Shown here: positions 24,876 to 35,858 of the stretch, one piece after another | Layout: each line of letters begins with the position of its first letter | Position numbering within the stretch: the stretch's first letter is position 1 | NCBI GenBank assembly: GCA_964017195.1 | Contig: OZ024892.1 | Coordinates: 7,334,366 to 7,398,365, forward strand | Direction: 5' to 3' | DNA length: 64,000 bases | From: Siderastrea radians | Lineage: Eukaryota > Cnidaria > Anthozoa > Scleractinia > Rhizangiidae | Translations under genes and position numbers: made by a program | Notes under the pieces: model-generated | What the model saw: the letters and a program-made list of their open reading frames with translations, nothing else | Database searches by the model: none | Told to the model about the DNA's origin: nothing

Positions 24876-25315
24876 TTTCCCTTTCGTAAACGGTCGTTGC
24901 CATTTTTAAGACACTTAGAAAATTTTTGAAGTATTATTGAAAGTTTTTCTACTAAAAAGAAAGATATTCACAACCCAGATTCTAACCCGGTCCTTTCGTA
25001 TGCTAATCTTTCTCCCTTACCACTACACTACCACGCCAATCCGCCACAATTCCGAAAAATTAAAGTATATATTGTAATTAACTGTCTTTCATAACTGATA
25101 CATCTATAATAGGTGACCCTAGCCCTTTCCCGGACTTTTAACGTAAATTCAACTTGGGCTTAAACTTTGTTCTTTCTAAGACTATTCAAAAATGTATTTG
25201 TTGCCTTATTGTACATTAATCCAGAGCATATATTACTTCTACCATGACTAAAGGCTTGGTTACCAATGATGGCATCGACCGTCAAAAATGGCAACGACCG
25301 TTTACGAAAGGGAAA
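24876..25315. mobile_element. 440-bp segment with perfect 32-bp inverted ends
   Basis: The 32-bp arm at 24876-24907 (containing GTAAACGGTCGTTGCC) is perfectly mirrored at 25284-25315. It looks like a non-autonomous TIR element, but I could not identify a target duplication. Confidence 0.55.
24970..25045 (-). ncRNA. tRNA-derived SINE-like sequence
   Basis: On the minus strand an A-box-like GTAGTGTAGTGGTAA is followed about 35 nt later by a B-box-like GGGTTAGAATC. The acceptor stem is poor, so this is a SINE head or decayed tRNA rather than a functional tRNA. Confidence 0.4.
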
Positions 25316-25430
25316 TAGGTGGCGCCGCTCTTTCGTAGAACGTGATGCGCGTGGAATTGTGGGACTGTCAGAAAAAGAAGCTTTGCGTTCATCAAGCCCC
25401 GCCTCCCTGCTCTCCCCAGCGACGAACGGC

Positions 25431-25635
25431 GATGAGGCAGGTGAGGCAGATGAGGCAGATGAACGGAGATGAGGCAGGTGAGGCAGATGAACGGCGATGA
25501 GGCAGGTGAGGCAGATGAGGCAGATGAACGGAGATGAGGCAGGTGAGGCAGATGAACGGCGATGAGGCAGGTGAGGCAGATGAGGCAGATGAACGGAGAT
25601 GAGGCAGGTGAGGCAGATGAACGGAGATGAGGCAG
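25431..25635. repeat. 65-bp minisatellite built from GATGAGGCA words
   Basis: Alternating 37-bp and 28-bp sub-units start at 25431, 25468, 25496, 25533, 25561, 25598 and 25626, giving three exact 65-bp periods. Both strands stay open because of the composition; no gene is implied. Confidence 0.9.
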
Positions 25636-25639
25636 TGAT

Positions 25640-26637
25640 ATGACGAAGAGTAGCTTGGGTTAGCAGGTCTCGAAATAGCAGGCTGTCAATAGCCAAAAAC
25701 AAAAATGCAAGCCTTTAGGAAATACAGATGAAATAATCTTGAAATGCCTTGTTAGAAATAAATTGGCATGTAAATTTTTACTGGTTTGACTTTTTTGGTT
25801 ACCTTATTCCTTTCTTTAATTCTCAAATGAAGTTTGTTTTTTTATTGACCCGATCAATCAATAATAAGAACAGTCAAAAGATGTGCGTAACGAATAGCTG
25901 AAGACATCTGATAATCGATAAACGGTGCAACCGGTGAATCTCTCTCCCGAGACTACCCCACTGCCATCTACACCCTTTCCTGCAACATGCATCGAAAAGA
26001 AGTCTCAAAAATAACTGAGAGGGAGAAAGTTCGCAAGCTCTTATTTATGTTCACTTTAGTGTCAGAGGGCTGCCAATTTTGAATTTTCTTCTATACTTTT
26101 TTCTTCTATGATTTGATTTTTAGACAACATAAGCTCTCCTGTTGAGTTCTTAGAGCAGAAGTCGAGTGAAAAATATTGTTAAAATGAAGAAAATTTTAAA
26201 ATGAACAAGAAAATCCGTGGATTATCAAAGACGTCCCTACGAGCTGGAGTTAATTTGTGAACCACTAGCTAGCGGTTCATGAGCTACATGAACTCTTAAC
26301 TCTTATTTTTCTGTTTTCGAAACTGCAAAAATGTACATAGCAAAAATAAAAACCAGGAAGAACTTCAAACCAAACCGTAGTTGCTAAAATTAACCTCTGA
26401 ATTCTCCTGCAGCCCTCACATTTTCAGTATTTTACAATACAGTAATAAATGCCATGCGACATACGTTTCATAACCAAATAAGTTCAATATCATGGGTGTA
26501 ATTTACTCTGGGAATTTCCTATTTATTTTCACATTTTAAATGGCGTATTTTGATCCGCATTATGTCCAAAACCCTCTTGAAAATTTAAATTTTTAAAGGG
26601 TGCGTGAAGCGTCATAGAGGCATCACATTAACCCTAT
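25640..26637. other. No gene seen
   Basis: AT-rich, no coding signature, no long repeat recognised. Confidence 0.5.
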
Positions 26638-27181
26638 TCTGCCTGGGGTGGAGGGGGAGGGGGGCGCACATTGTGCCCGCGCTGACTTTAACGAATTATA
26701 ACTTTTAAACGGCTTGACGAATAATCACCAAATCTCGTAATTTTTCCTAAACTTTATCAGAGAAAATTTTCCTGTGTCAATGATGGGTCTATGATGATTG
26801 ACGTTTCCATAGCAACCGTCTACTCAGAAGTGTATTTTGACTATTTTCTCTTTTTCAGTCTATTTTCAGTTTTTTTCCCTTCGTTTGTAAAAAGATACTT
26901 TTTTACTTTTGTGTGCTTGTTTTGACTATGTATTTTTCTTAGAACAAAATCATATATTTTTGGTGACGTCATTGTCAGCTGTATGACTGCAGGCTTGGGA
27001 TTCAAGATGGCGGCCTCAAATTAAAATGGCGGGTTTGTGACGTTATCGCGACGTCACGACACGTCATAATTGACACGTCAAAAGCCCAGTTTCATCGCAA
27101 GAGCTTTAATACTTTTGTGCCCCCATCCCCCCCCCAACCAGGCTCAGAAACTCCAAAAAAGCCCAGGTAGAATAGGGTTAA
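26638..27181. mobile_element. piggyBac-like MITE, complete copy
   Basis: Bounded by TTAA on both sides (26638-26641, 27178-27181). Inverted termini are TTAACCCTATTCTGCCTGGG and, on the opposite strand, TTAACCCTATTCTACCTGGG. TTAA duplications and CCCTA-type termini are the piggyBac signature. The related copy is at 14999-15505. It has no transposase. Confidence 0.8.
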
Positions 27182-27184
27182 CCC

Positions 27185-28520
27185 TTAAAGCCCCGTATCA
27201 TTATTTAAATTCTCCTTACTGGTCTCCGTACGTTTCATTGAGTACAAATTGGGAGAACTTGGCAAGACATCAAGACAATTCATCTTTGGTGACCATTTCC
27301 CCAATTCCCATGACCTTTATGTGTTATAATACATGATACGACGAGCAGAAATTTGACCATGATCACTACTCGGGCTTAAAAGGGTTACCTAGCCGTGTCC
27401 CCAGAAAACCACGGTCAAAACATCACCTTGAACAACCTACTACGAAGGCTATAAGACGGTGCCCTGCAGGCCCGTCTTAATTATTTGTAGTTTCAAGAAG
27501 CGGTAACTGTTTTTATTATGCGATTTTTAAATTCAGCAATTTTTCGTTTCAACCTTTTAATTTTTTTGCCAGTCGAATAAAATCGGCATAAATAAGCATG
27601 ATGGAGTTACAGCTCTGAAAGTTTTCTAGCCAAATACAAAAAATTGTCATTATGATGAAATGCGGCGCGGGGAGGGGGGGAGGGGTTACGTACAGCTACA
27701 TATACTTTACAGCTACTGAAAACAGAAGGTACAAAGGTGATAAATAGTCTTGGAAAAATTTCAAGGAAAACCTTAGGTGGGGGCTGTCCCCCCCCCCCCA
27801 CCCCCTTGTACGTCCAAGGGTTAATAGTTGTTGAACAATGCAAATCACTCACATAATGTAGGGTACTGCTTTCCTATTGTTTATTTAAAACGAAGAACTC
27901 TTTTGTAATTGAGCAGCGAAGAGCTTGGTCAGACAAACCCTGGCAGACCCAGTGGCTAAGGCTTCAGCAGTCTAACGAGCCTCAGGGGGTGGTACTGGGG
28001 AGCAAACTAGGTCACACTGGGCTCCTCGGGACATGAATTTTCTCGTCAGCACGTTCAGCTGGCTTAGCTGTGCAGATAAAGAACTGCTCTGTTTAAATTA
28101 AGATCACATCGACGCTATTTTCTTGCGAAAACTGGCAGCATATTCTTATGTTCGTCGCTATCTTGAATTTATCCAGTTGAAAAGTTTTCTTCTTGCGTTC
28201 GTCCCACTCACATTTTCACTCTATCAGTCTCAAAAATGCATGGTATATTAATTCTACTTTCTGTTTGTTGTACACTACTTTTAATGTCAGTTCTCAGAAG
28301 AAGTGGTGTAACATCAATACAATATTTTCTAGTTAATCTTTTTCCTTTTGTGTCAGTGCATTTTATCTGAATTAACGTCTCAATAATCATGCTCAACAAC
28401 TTTTAATAGGGTCGACTGGGCCAATCGAAAAATAAGGAAATATCTTGCAATCGTTCGACTTTTGAAAATTTCATGTACCACGTTTATTGCAATACTTTTG
28501 ACGGGCGTGTTATAATCATT
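27185..28520. other. No gene seen
   Basis: Contains G/C homopolymer-rich patches around 27665 and 27785 and otherwise unremarkable AT-rich sequence. Confidence 0.45.
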
Positions 28521-29345
28521 CATTGGTACAGCCATTAAGATCATTTAAAAAACTGAATCGTGAAGCGATTTCTTTTGTTCTGAGCTCACAGCCACCTGAA
28601 AAAGAATATGCAAGAAAGTAAAAGTTGAAGCTTCCTCTATTTTTTAAGAAATATAATAAGCCAGATTTTAATTTTTACACTGGTCAAAACAAAAACAAAC
28701 AAACCATCTAAATAATCCTTGCAAATTAACTGAAATGGTATTTACTGAGTTTAATTTAAAGGAGTTTTATATGGCGAAAGTTAATAAATCCTGTTAAAAA
28801 TTATCATGTTTGCTAATTACCTTTACTGACGTCATAAATCGCGCAAAAATTGTTTCTGCAGCTGGTTCGGGGAATTTTTTGGTCGTTTCATGTTTAACAT
28901 ATGAAGAGTTCCATGTTTCAACCACGCCTGTCAGAAATAAAATGTTCATATAAAGAATCACACAATTCACTAAAAACTAAACGTTCTGGAGAAGGATACT
29001 CCGCCCGTGATTAAATGAATTTTTCATTAACGAAAAACCAGAAACTGGCTTGATTTTAGTAACTTTCGTGTCAGGGATAGTTATATGCTTCCATTAGAAG
29101 TCATTTACCCATTTAAGAGTTTATTGTATATTTTGCAAACTGCTAAAAATCAATTCTCTTTGCGAATGATCAGATTTCTGTTTGTGGAGCGTGTGTGAGG
29201 GGCTTTTAAATTTGCGAAATCTCGATATCAGATTCTAACATCATCGTTCTATATAGCTTCGACTGCTGTTCTGAGCAGATCAAATGATTCTAAATAATAA
29301 GACAAGTGAACCATTTAAATAACATAGTGAATTTCCTGTTGCAAG

Positions 29346-29424
29346 TTTGTTTTAGTTTTTATTCACCGCACCAGAGGATCGAACGCGAAGAAGAGGATTT
29401 TGACAACTACCCTTGCTGATCTTG
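29346..29424 (+). other. Exon-like module 1 of a tandem exon family
   Basis: Preceded by TTGCAAG and followed by GTAAGT; 79 bp, open in one frame and ending with residues LTTTLADL. Its 3' half matches modules 3 and 4. Coding status unknown; could be alternative 5' exons of the downstream TPR-CHAT gene. Confidence 0.35.
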
Positions 29425-30013
29425 GTAAGTATATTTTCTACCGAAATTAAACTGATTTGAGAACTTTACAACAACACGAGACTTTAAAACAATTCTGTAC
29501 AAATGATAATCTTGACAAATCTTTGCAAGACGAAATTAAATTACCCAAAAGTTGAAGGGAGATTGCCCTTCTAGTTTTTGCATCAATAAGGATTTTAAAT
29601 TTGCAATAAGTGGAATCGACGCGCTAGCGTCTCAGTTCCCAAATTTCACCTTATACTACGAACAGCAAAACAAACAGCAAAACATAGTAACCAGCAAGCA
29701 ATTTTGCTGAATGGTCACATTTTAACTGATAAATGAACCAAGTTTTGACACGGCCATTGAAAAGGTTAAAACCTACTTGTACTTGTATGAGCTTTTATAA
29801 AATATTGTGCATATATAACGTGTACGTCAAATTTTGAGGCGTGATAATTTTTGACGTAAGATTGTTAGCTTTAGTTTGTACTCTTCGTACTTGTTGGCCA
29901 CAGTTCATATGTTTTGATCATAGTTCCGTTGTTTTCGAGATGCCACATTTCTATGAACAACAGATACATTGAGTGAACAACTCATACATCATCACGAAAT
30001 TTCCTGCTTGCAG

Positions 30014-30088
30014 GTTGGTTTTCTGTTAACCCAACTGAGGAAAACAAAGAGAAGCTTTTTGGCAGCACTGAAGCTGTGGAAAATCTTT
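30014..30088 (+). other. Exon-like module 2
   Basis: 75 bp between CTTGCAG and GTAAGTA. Open in the frame giving WFSVNPTEENKEKLFGSTEA. Its 5' half is like module 5; its 3' end differs from modules 1, 3 and 4. Confidence 0.4.
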
Positions 30089-31167
30089 GTAAGTATTTTA
30101 TGCTTATATTATATTCTAGAGCATAGAAACTATGTAAGACTAGGCTAGGACTAGGCTTCTGTTAGTCTGAATGAGAAACCCGAAGAAGAGATCTTTTCCG
30201 GCTAGCATCGGCAAGTCATGTACCGATTCTAGTGCAATCAATTTTTTTACGAGCATGATATAGAAATTTGTCATTGGAAAACCGAATCGTATAACTGATT
30301 TCTTTTGTTCTGAGCCAACACTATAGCCAGTTGAGAAAAAAATGCAAGAAACTAAAAGATGTAGCTTCCACAATTTTTTCAGAAATACAGTTTGCCAAAT
30401 TTAATTTTTCTATTATTCATTAAAAAACAAACCATCTAAAATACAGTTCTGATAATTAATAAAAATAATTTGAAATTGAATTTACTGAGTTTTGTTTAGG
30501 AGTTTTATGAGGCGAAAGTTGGTAAAGTCATTTTAAAATCATCTTGTTTGCTGTTTAGGGAACCCCGATATAACGCCGAAGTGCCAAGGGACTGGCTAAT
30601 GTGTTCGTTATAACGGAGTTCCTTTCCATGCATTTTACTACATTATTAATGAGCTCAAGAATATGGTTCGCTATATGCACTGTTTTTAAAGATGGTTCGG
30701 TGAATCATTGGGATCGTGTCATGTTCGACATTCAAGGAGTTCGATGTTTCGACCATGCCTTTTAGAAGTTAATTGTTCAGATGAAGATTCGTACGTTTCA
30801 CTAAAAACTAAACGTCATTGCTTAATTTGTACTAGAAAAGGAAAACTCGCCCGTAATATGAATTCACCCATTCACGAAAAACCTAAAACTGAGCTATATT
30901 GTGGTGGCTTTCGTCTCAGAGATATTTATTTGCTTCTATTTCTATACTAGAAGCCATTTACCCGTTAAAGAGAAATGTCATTTGAAACAGCTAAAAATCA
31001 ATCCACTATACGAATAACCAGATTCTGTTTTAACTTACAAAATCCTGTTTATCGCCTGAAAGCCTGGTTATATATAGCTTCGACTGCTTTTCTGAACAGA
31101 TCAAATGAGTCTAAATATTTCGATAAGTGAATGGCTCAAATATCATTGTAAAATTTCCCCGTTGCAG

Positions 31168-31241
31168 GTTTGATTCAGTTTTGCTAACCCCAGCGACGAA
31201 CACAAAGAAAAGCATTTTGGCAACTACCCTTGCAGATCTTG
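31168..31241 (+). other. Exon-like module 3
   Basis: 74 bp between GTTGCAG and GTAAGTG. Open frame ending LATTLADL, in the same register as modules 1 and 4. Confidence 0.4.
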
Positions 31242-32056
31242 GTAAGTGGTCCATATATATTGAAATTTAATTGTTTTGAGCACTTTACAACACGACGAGA
31301 CATTGTATAAAACTACACCGTACAAATACATTTTGATGAAGACGAAAATGAAACTAAAATTCGAAGAAAGATTGCTCTTCTGGTTTACAAAAATGTAGAC
31401 TATAAAAGATTTCCTATAAGTGGACTGTTTGCAAGCGTCTGAGGTCCCAAATTTCGGTTTGCAATACGAACAGCAACACACACTCACTTGCAAGTACTTG
31501 TGAGGAGACTCCGCCCGCTCAAAAGGCCAAGTTTTATTCAGGGACAACATACTATAATTTCGTCCACGGACTTACAAGTTAGAATCACCTTAAATAAACC
31601 ACTTCTGGACTGTCAGTGAAAGAGTTAAATCCTCTCAAGGGAATTCGACGTTGGGAATTATGGAAAACCTAGAGCTTTTAAATTTTGTGTATGACGTACA
31701 TCAGAAGTCTGAGGCGATGTGATAATTATTTACGCAAATTATTTGATAGCTTTTCCTCGTACTCTTCGTGTTTGCTGGCCACAGTTCATATCACTAGATC
31801 ACAGTTCGGTTGTTTTTTAAATGGCACATTTATACATGAAGGACAGACAATTTAGGTGCTAATGATAAAAACAACTTGGAAAAATTTCAAGAAAAATTTA
31901 GCATCCCCCTTCTCCTTGTAGGCCCGAGGGTTAATGTAACCTCGGCAGAGTGTCTCAGAAGTCGGGGGCGTAACTTTCAAAGTATTTACCTATTTCAGTT
32001 TTATTTCGACTTGGATCACTTTTGATCAATTTTAGATATTTTGGGGAAATCACTTC

Positions 32057-32292
32057 TTAAAGGTCCAGTAATACGGGCAACATTTTCGTGCAGCTTGTCG
32101 CGCGCAACAATCTTGCGTTGCAAGCTGAGATTGTTTGTTGTGGGCACACCTCCGCCTCAACAAATTTTCATGTTGCAAAAAGTAAAAGCGACGAGAAGGT
32201 CGCAATATGTGCAACAAACATTCTCAACTTGCAACGCAACATTGTTGCGCGACAAGTTGCACGAAAATGTTGCCCGTAATACTAGGCCTTAA
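32057..32292. mobile_element. MITE with long inverted repeats and TTAA ends
   Basis: Almost wholly an inverted repeat. The left arm contains ACGGGCAACATTTTCGTGCA, and the right arm mirrors it with GCACGAAAATGTTGCCCGTA. TTAA stands at both edges (32057-32060, 32289-32292). 236 bp, noncoding. Confidence 0.75.
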
Positions 32293-33730
32293 GATGGTGT
32301 AATTTTTTCTAGACATAAACAATAATTTACTAGTTTCCCGTTAAGTTGTTGTTTACAGTGAAGCGAGCCGGTTACTTGTGTCCCGTCATTTCTCGCTTTC
32401 TGTGTTTTTATGGGCACTGCCAATTTCCTACTACAAACAACCATAGTATCCATTTTAAAACTCAGATCTCAGCTGTATTGAAGTCATCTACACTGTTTGA
32501 AAACATCAAATCCATAGGATAACTTGAGCGAACAGTAGTGGATTTACAGTGGGAAGCTCAACACCTAAGACAATGACGTAGTTTTTGTCATTTTTTCTGT
32601 TTTCAAAAATATAATTAGCCAAATCTAGTGGTCAACGAAAGAAAAACAAGCGAACAAACAAACATCTCAAATATAACCCTAATAATTAATAAAAACTATT
32701 TAAAATTGTATATACTGAGTTTAATTTAAGAGTTCTTTAATTTGTGGCCAAAGTTGCTAAAGTCATTTTAAAGTTATCTTGTTTGTAATTACCTTCACTG
32801 ACGTCAGATACTGTGTAAAAACTGTTTTTGCAGCTCCAAGATATGAAAAGTCCGTTGTTTCGACCACGCCTTTCAGAAATTAAGACGATTTCCGCTCAAC
32901 GTTCGAGCAGTAAGTGCAAAAATTAAAATTAAGTTACCAAAAAAATACTTGCAGCACTGTAACATTTTGAGAACAGATAAGAAGAACTTATCGTTACTTT
33001 TGCTCCCAAGCTGACCCCGCGAGAGAAAATTGGATTTGAAGTTATCCATATTTCAATTAAAAAGACGCTTCATGTCAGTTCAAAACAAAATGGCGCCCGT
33101 TTTTAGCATACTTTTACGAGATTTGAAATTAATTTTCTTGAGAATGCTTGAGAATTTCATCGCGGGGTCACTTGGGCAAGTGAACTAGAGTGAGATTTTT
33201 CAAATAGCATTTAAAATGTTACCGTGCTATGAGTAGTTTTTTGGTAAACATTTTTTGCACTTATTGCTCGAACGTTGAGCGGAATCCGTCTTAAACGCTC
33301 AAATGAAAAATTGCGTAATTCACTAAAAACTTAACGTTATTGCATAATTTATACTAGAGAAGGGAAATCTGTCTATAACAAACCTAAAAACTAAACTTCA
33401 TTACTGATTTTAGTGGCTTTCGCGTCGGGGATACTTACTTGCTTCCATTAGAAGCCATTTATGTAATTACCCGTTAAAGAGCAGCTGTAAAGAGTTATAT
33501 GATTTGCAAACAGCTAAAAAATCTATTCGCTTTACGAGGGATCAGATTTTTGTTCGAGGAAAGTGTGAATCGAAAAGCTTTTAAATTTGCGAAATCCTCA
33601 CGGCTGTAGATCAGATTTTAAGAGCATGGTTAAATAAAGCCTCGACTGCTTTTCTAAACAGATCAATCTAAATGACAAGATAAGTGAACAATTTTTTTAA
33701 AAATATTATTTTGAAATTTCCTGGTTGCAG

Positions 33731-33804
33731 GCTTATTTCAGCTTTTGTTCACTCCACTGAGGAAACTAGTAAAAGCATTTCGGCAACTACCCTTGCTGAT
33801 CTTG
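33731..33804 (+). other. Exon-like module 4
   Basis: 74 bp between GTTGCAG and GTATTAAG. Same length and frame as module 3, ending SATTLADL. Confidence 0.4.
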
Positions 33805-34436
33805 GTATTAAGTATTTTCTACCAAAAAACCGACTTTACAACAACACGAGACGTTAAAGCTATTCTGTACAAATAGTTATGTTTCCAAATCTCTGCTGAA
33901 GACAAAAATTAAGCTTACGAAACATTAAAGAAAGATTGACCTTTTAGTTTCCCTCAATAAGGAATTTAAAATTTGCTCTAAGTAGAATCTACGCTTGCGG
34001 GCACTTTTCAAGAACGTTTACTCAAAAGTTAGAACCAAATTGTTAGCATAGAAACTAGCACCATCCGAAAGTGCCGTTCAAACGTCTTTATTTGAAGGTG
34101 TACGTAGCACTTTGTAATTTCATCCTCAGACTTAAAAGTTAGAATCATCTTAATGAACCAAGTCTTGAGCCCGCCAGTGAAAGCCAAACAGAGCGAATTC
34201 GAACAACTTTGGGAACTAAGGTAATTCTGAGCTTCATAAAATCTTGTATATTCGAACTTTGAGGCGAAATAGTTTTTGACGTAAGTTTGAGAGTTTTATT
34301 TGTGTTCGCTGTTGTTTACCTAGGCCACGGTTCATATCATTTGATCATAGTTCGGTTGTTTTTAAGACGGCACATTTATGATGAATGACATAGAAGTCAA
34401 CAACCCTTATATCGTCATGAAATTTCCCCCTTGCAG

Positions 34437-34510
34437 TTCGGTTTCCTGTTAACCCGACTGATTAAAACAAAGAAGAGCTTTTTGGCAACTAGCTTTGCTA
34501 AACTTCTCAT
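34437..34510 (+). pseudogene. Exon-like module 5, donor lost
   Basis: Acceptor CTTGCAG retained, but the expected GTAAGT is ATAAGT, so the module is probably not spliced. A sixth copy near 34594-34670 has lost the acceptor AG as well. Confidence 0.35.
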
Positions 34511-35858
34511 AAGTATTTAAGTATTTTAAACTTAAACTAACTTGAAACAATTGCTTGAAACTGATAAACCTCACGGCAAATTTTCCCAACTGCATGTTAG
34601 CTTTTTTGTTAATCTCACTGAGAAACCGGAAGCTAAGAAGAGATTTTTCATGTGTGTCTGTGCGTGTTATTCAACTGCACAACTTTTTAATTCAACAACA
34701 TGGTTTATAGGGACCTTGGCGTTCCCGGTAAGCAGGAATGTCTCCTGTTTGTGTCACTGAAAAACTCGAAGAAGACGACTTTCAGTAACTAGCGTTCACA
34801 AGCATAGATTGCGTTAGAACTGAAAAAAAAAAAGGATTAAAAAAAATATGTGTGGATTATCTTTAATGGTAATGACGTCGATATCGCGCAAATATTGTTT
34901 TGTAGATGGCTCGGAGAATTGTTGGGCTCGTTTCATGTTCGACACATGAATAGTTCGATGTTTCGAGCACGCCTTTCAGAAATTTATTCTTCAGGCCCCG
35001 GTTCCTGGAAAACCGATTAGCGTTAATCGAGGGTTGAATCTCGCTAATCGAGGATGAAAATTTATCCTTCGGTTAGATTCTGTTCCTGAAAGCACGATTA
35101 ATACTAAGCAAGTGATAAACGAGGGTAAGTGATATCGCCGATGAAAATTGTAGTATCATGGCGATTTTCTTGGGTTTAGGTGAAACAAAAAAATGACCTC
35201 GTCATCCATAAGTTGCTTCTAGACCAAAAACGGGGTGCCGTTAAGTGAATTTTTGAGGGAAACACGAACCACAGTCACTTTTTTACCGATTTTATTGAAG
35301 GCAGTGAAAGAACTTGAGAGCGTTGGCCGGACGTTTTCAAGTTGGAATCCATTACCCTCCTGTCTATCCATAGCCAAATACTCTTATTAAGTAGAGGTGA
35401 ATATTGGCGGATATTTGCCGAGGCGAGAATCGGCGAGGTAAATATCTACCACTCTTCACCGACACAGAGGTTAATAATTATTTTAGTATATACCAATCCG
35501 GTGGATACATGTAGCTGGTACCAGATAGTTCCTTTTTTTCTGAGAATTGAGGGAAACATCGCGCGCAAAATCCAGAAAATTGCCGGGAGGTAAATAGCTG
35601 ACACTATCCCGAGTTTGAGTAGCCAACCAGAGCGCGCGAAAAACACTATCCACTGGTTTATTTTATACTAATATTTTTATGCACTAGCATAGGCATTTCA
35701 AGAAAAATGGACCATCAGTTTAGGCTTCATTGAAGCAAATGTGCATGTCTTGTGGCTTTTCAAAATCCAAAATAGATTACATTGTCTCTTTAACCTCTAC
35801 AACCCATCGCGGCTTCAGTAACTGAAAATATTTTTAAACCTTATATGTCCCAGCATTC

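Larger units (their letters stand above)
28530..35000. repeat. Diverged duplicated blocks, at least three copies
   Basis: Ordered blocks recur: a TTTCTTTTGTTCTGAGC block (28568, 30297), a block around TTCATGTT with GATGTTTCGA or its variants (28885, 30718, 32860, 34930), and exon-like modules followed by TTTACAACAACACGAGAC-type sequence (29465, 31270, 33835). The copies differ by many indels. The arrangement implies old tandem duplication of a unit of roughly 1.8-2.5 kb upstream of the TPR-CHAT gene. Confidence 0.7.

Noticed and set aside
25160..25702. 180-codon minus-strand ORF rich in HLPHLPH repeats
   Set aside because: Open only because of the 65-bp minisatellite composition; no splice, start or domain support.
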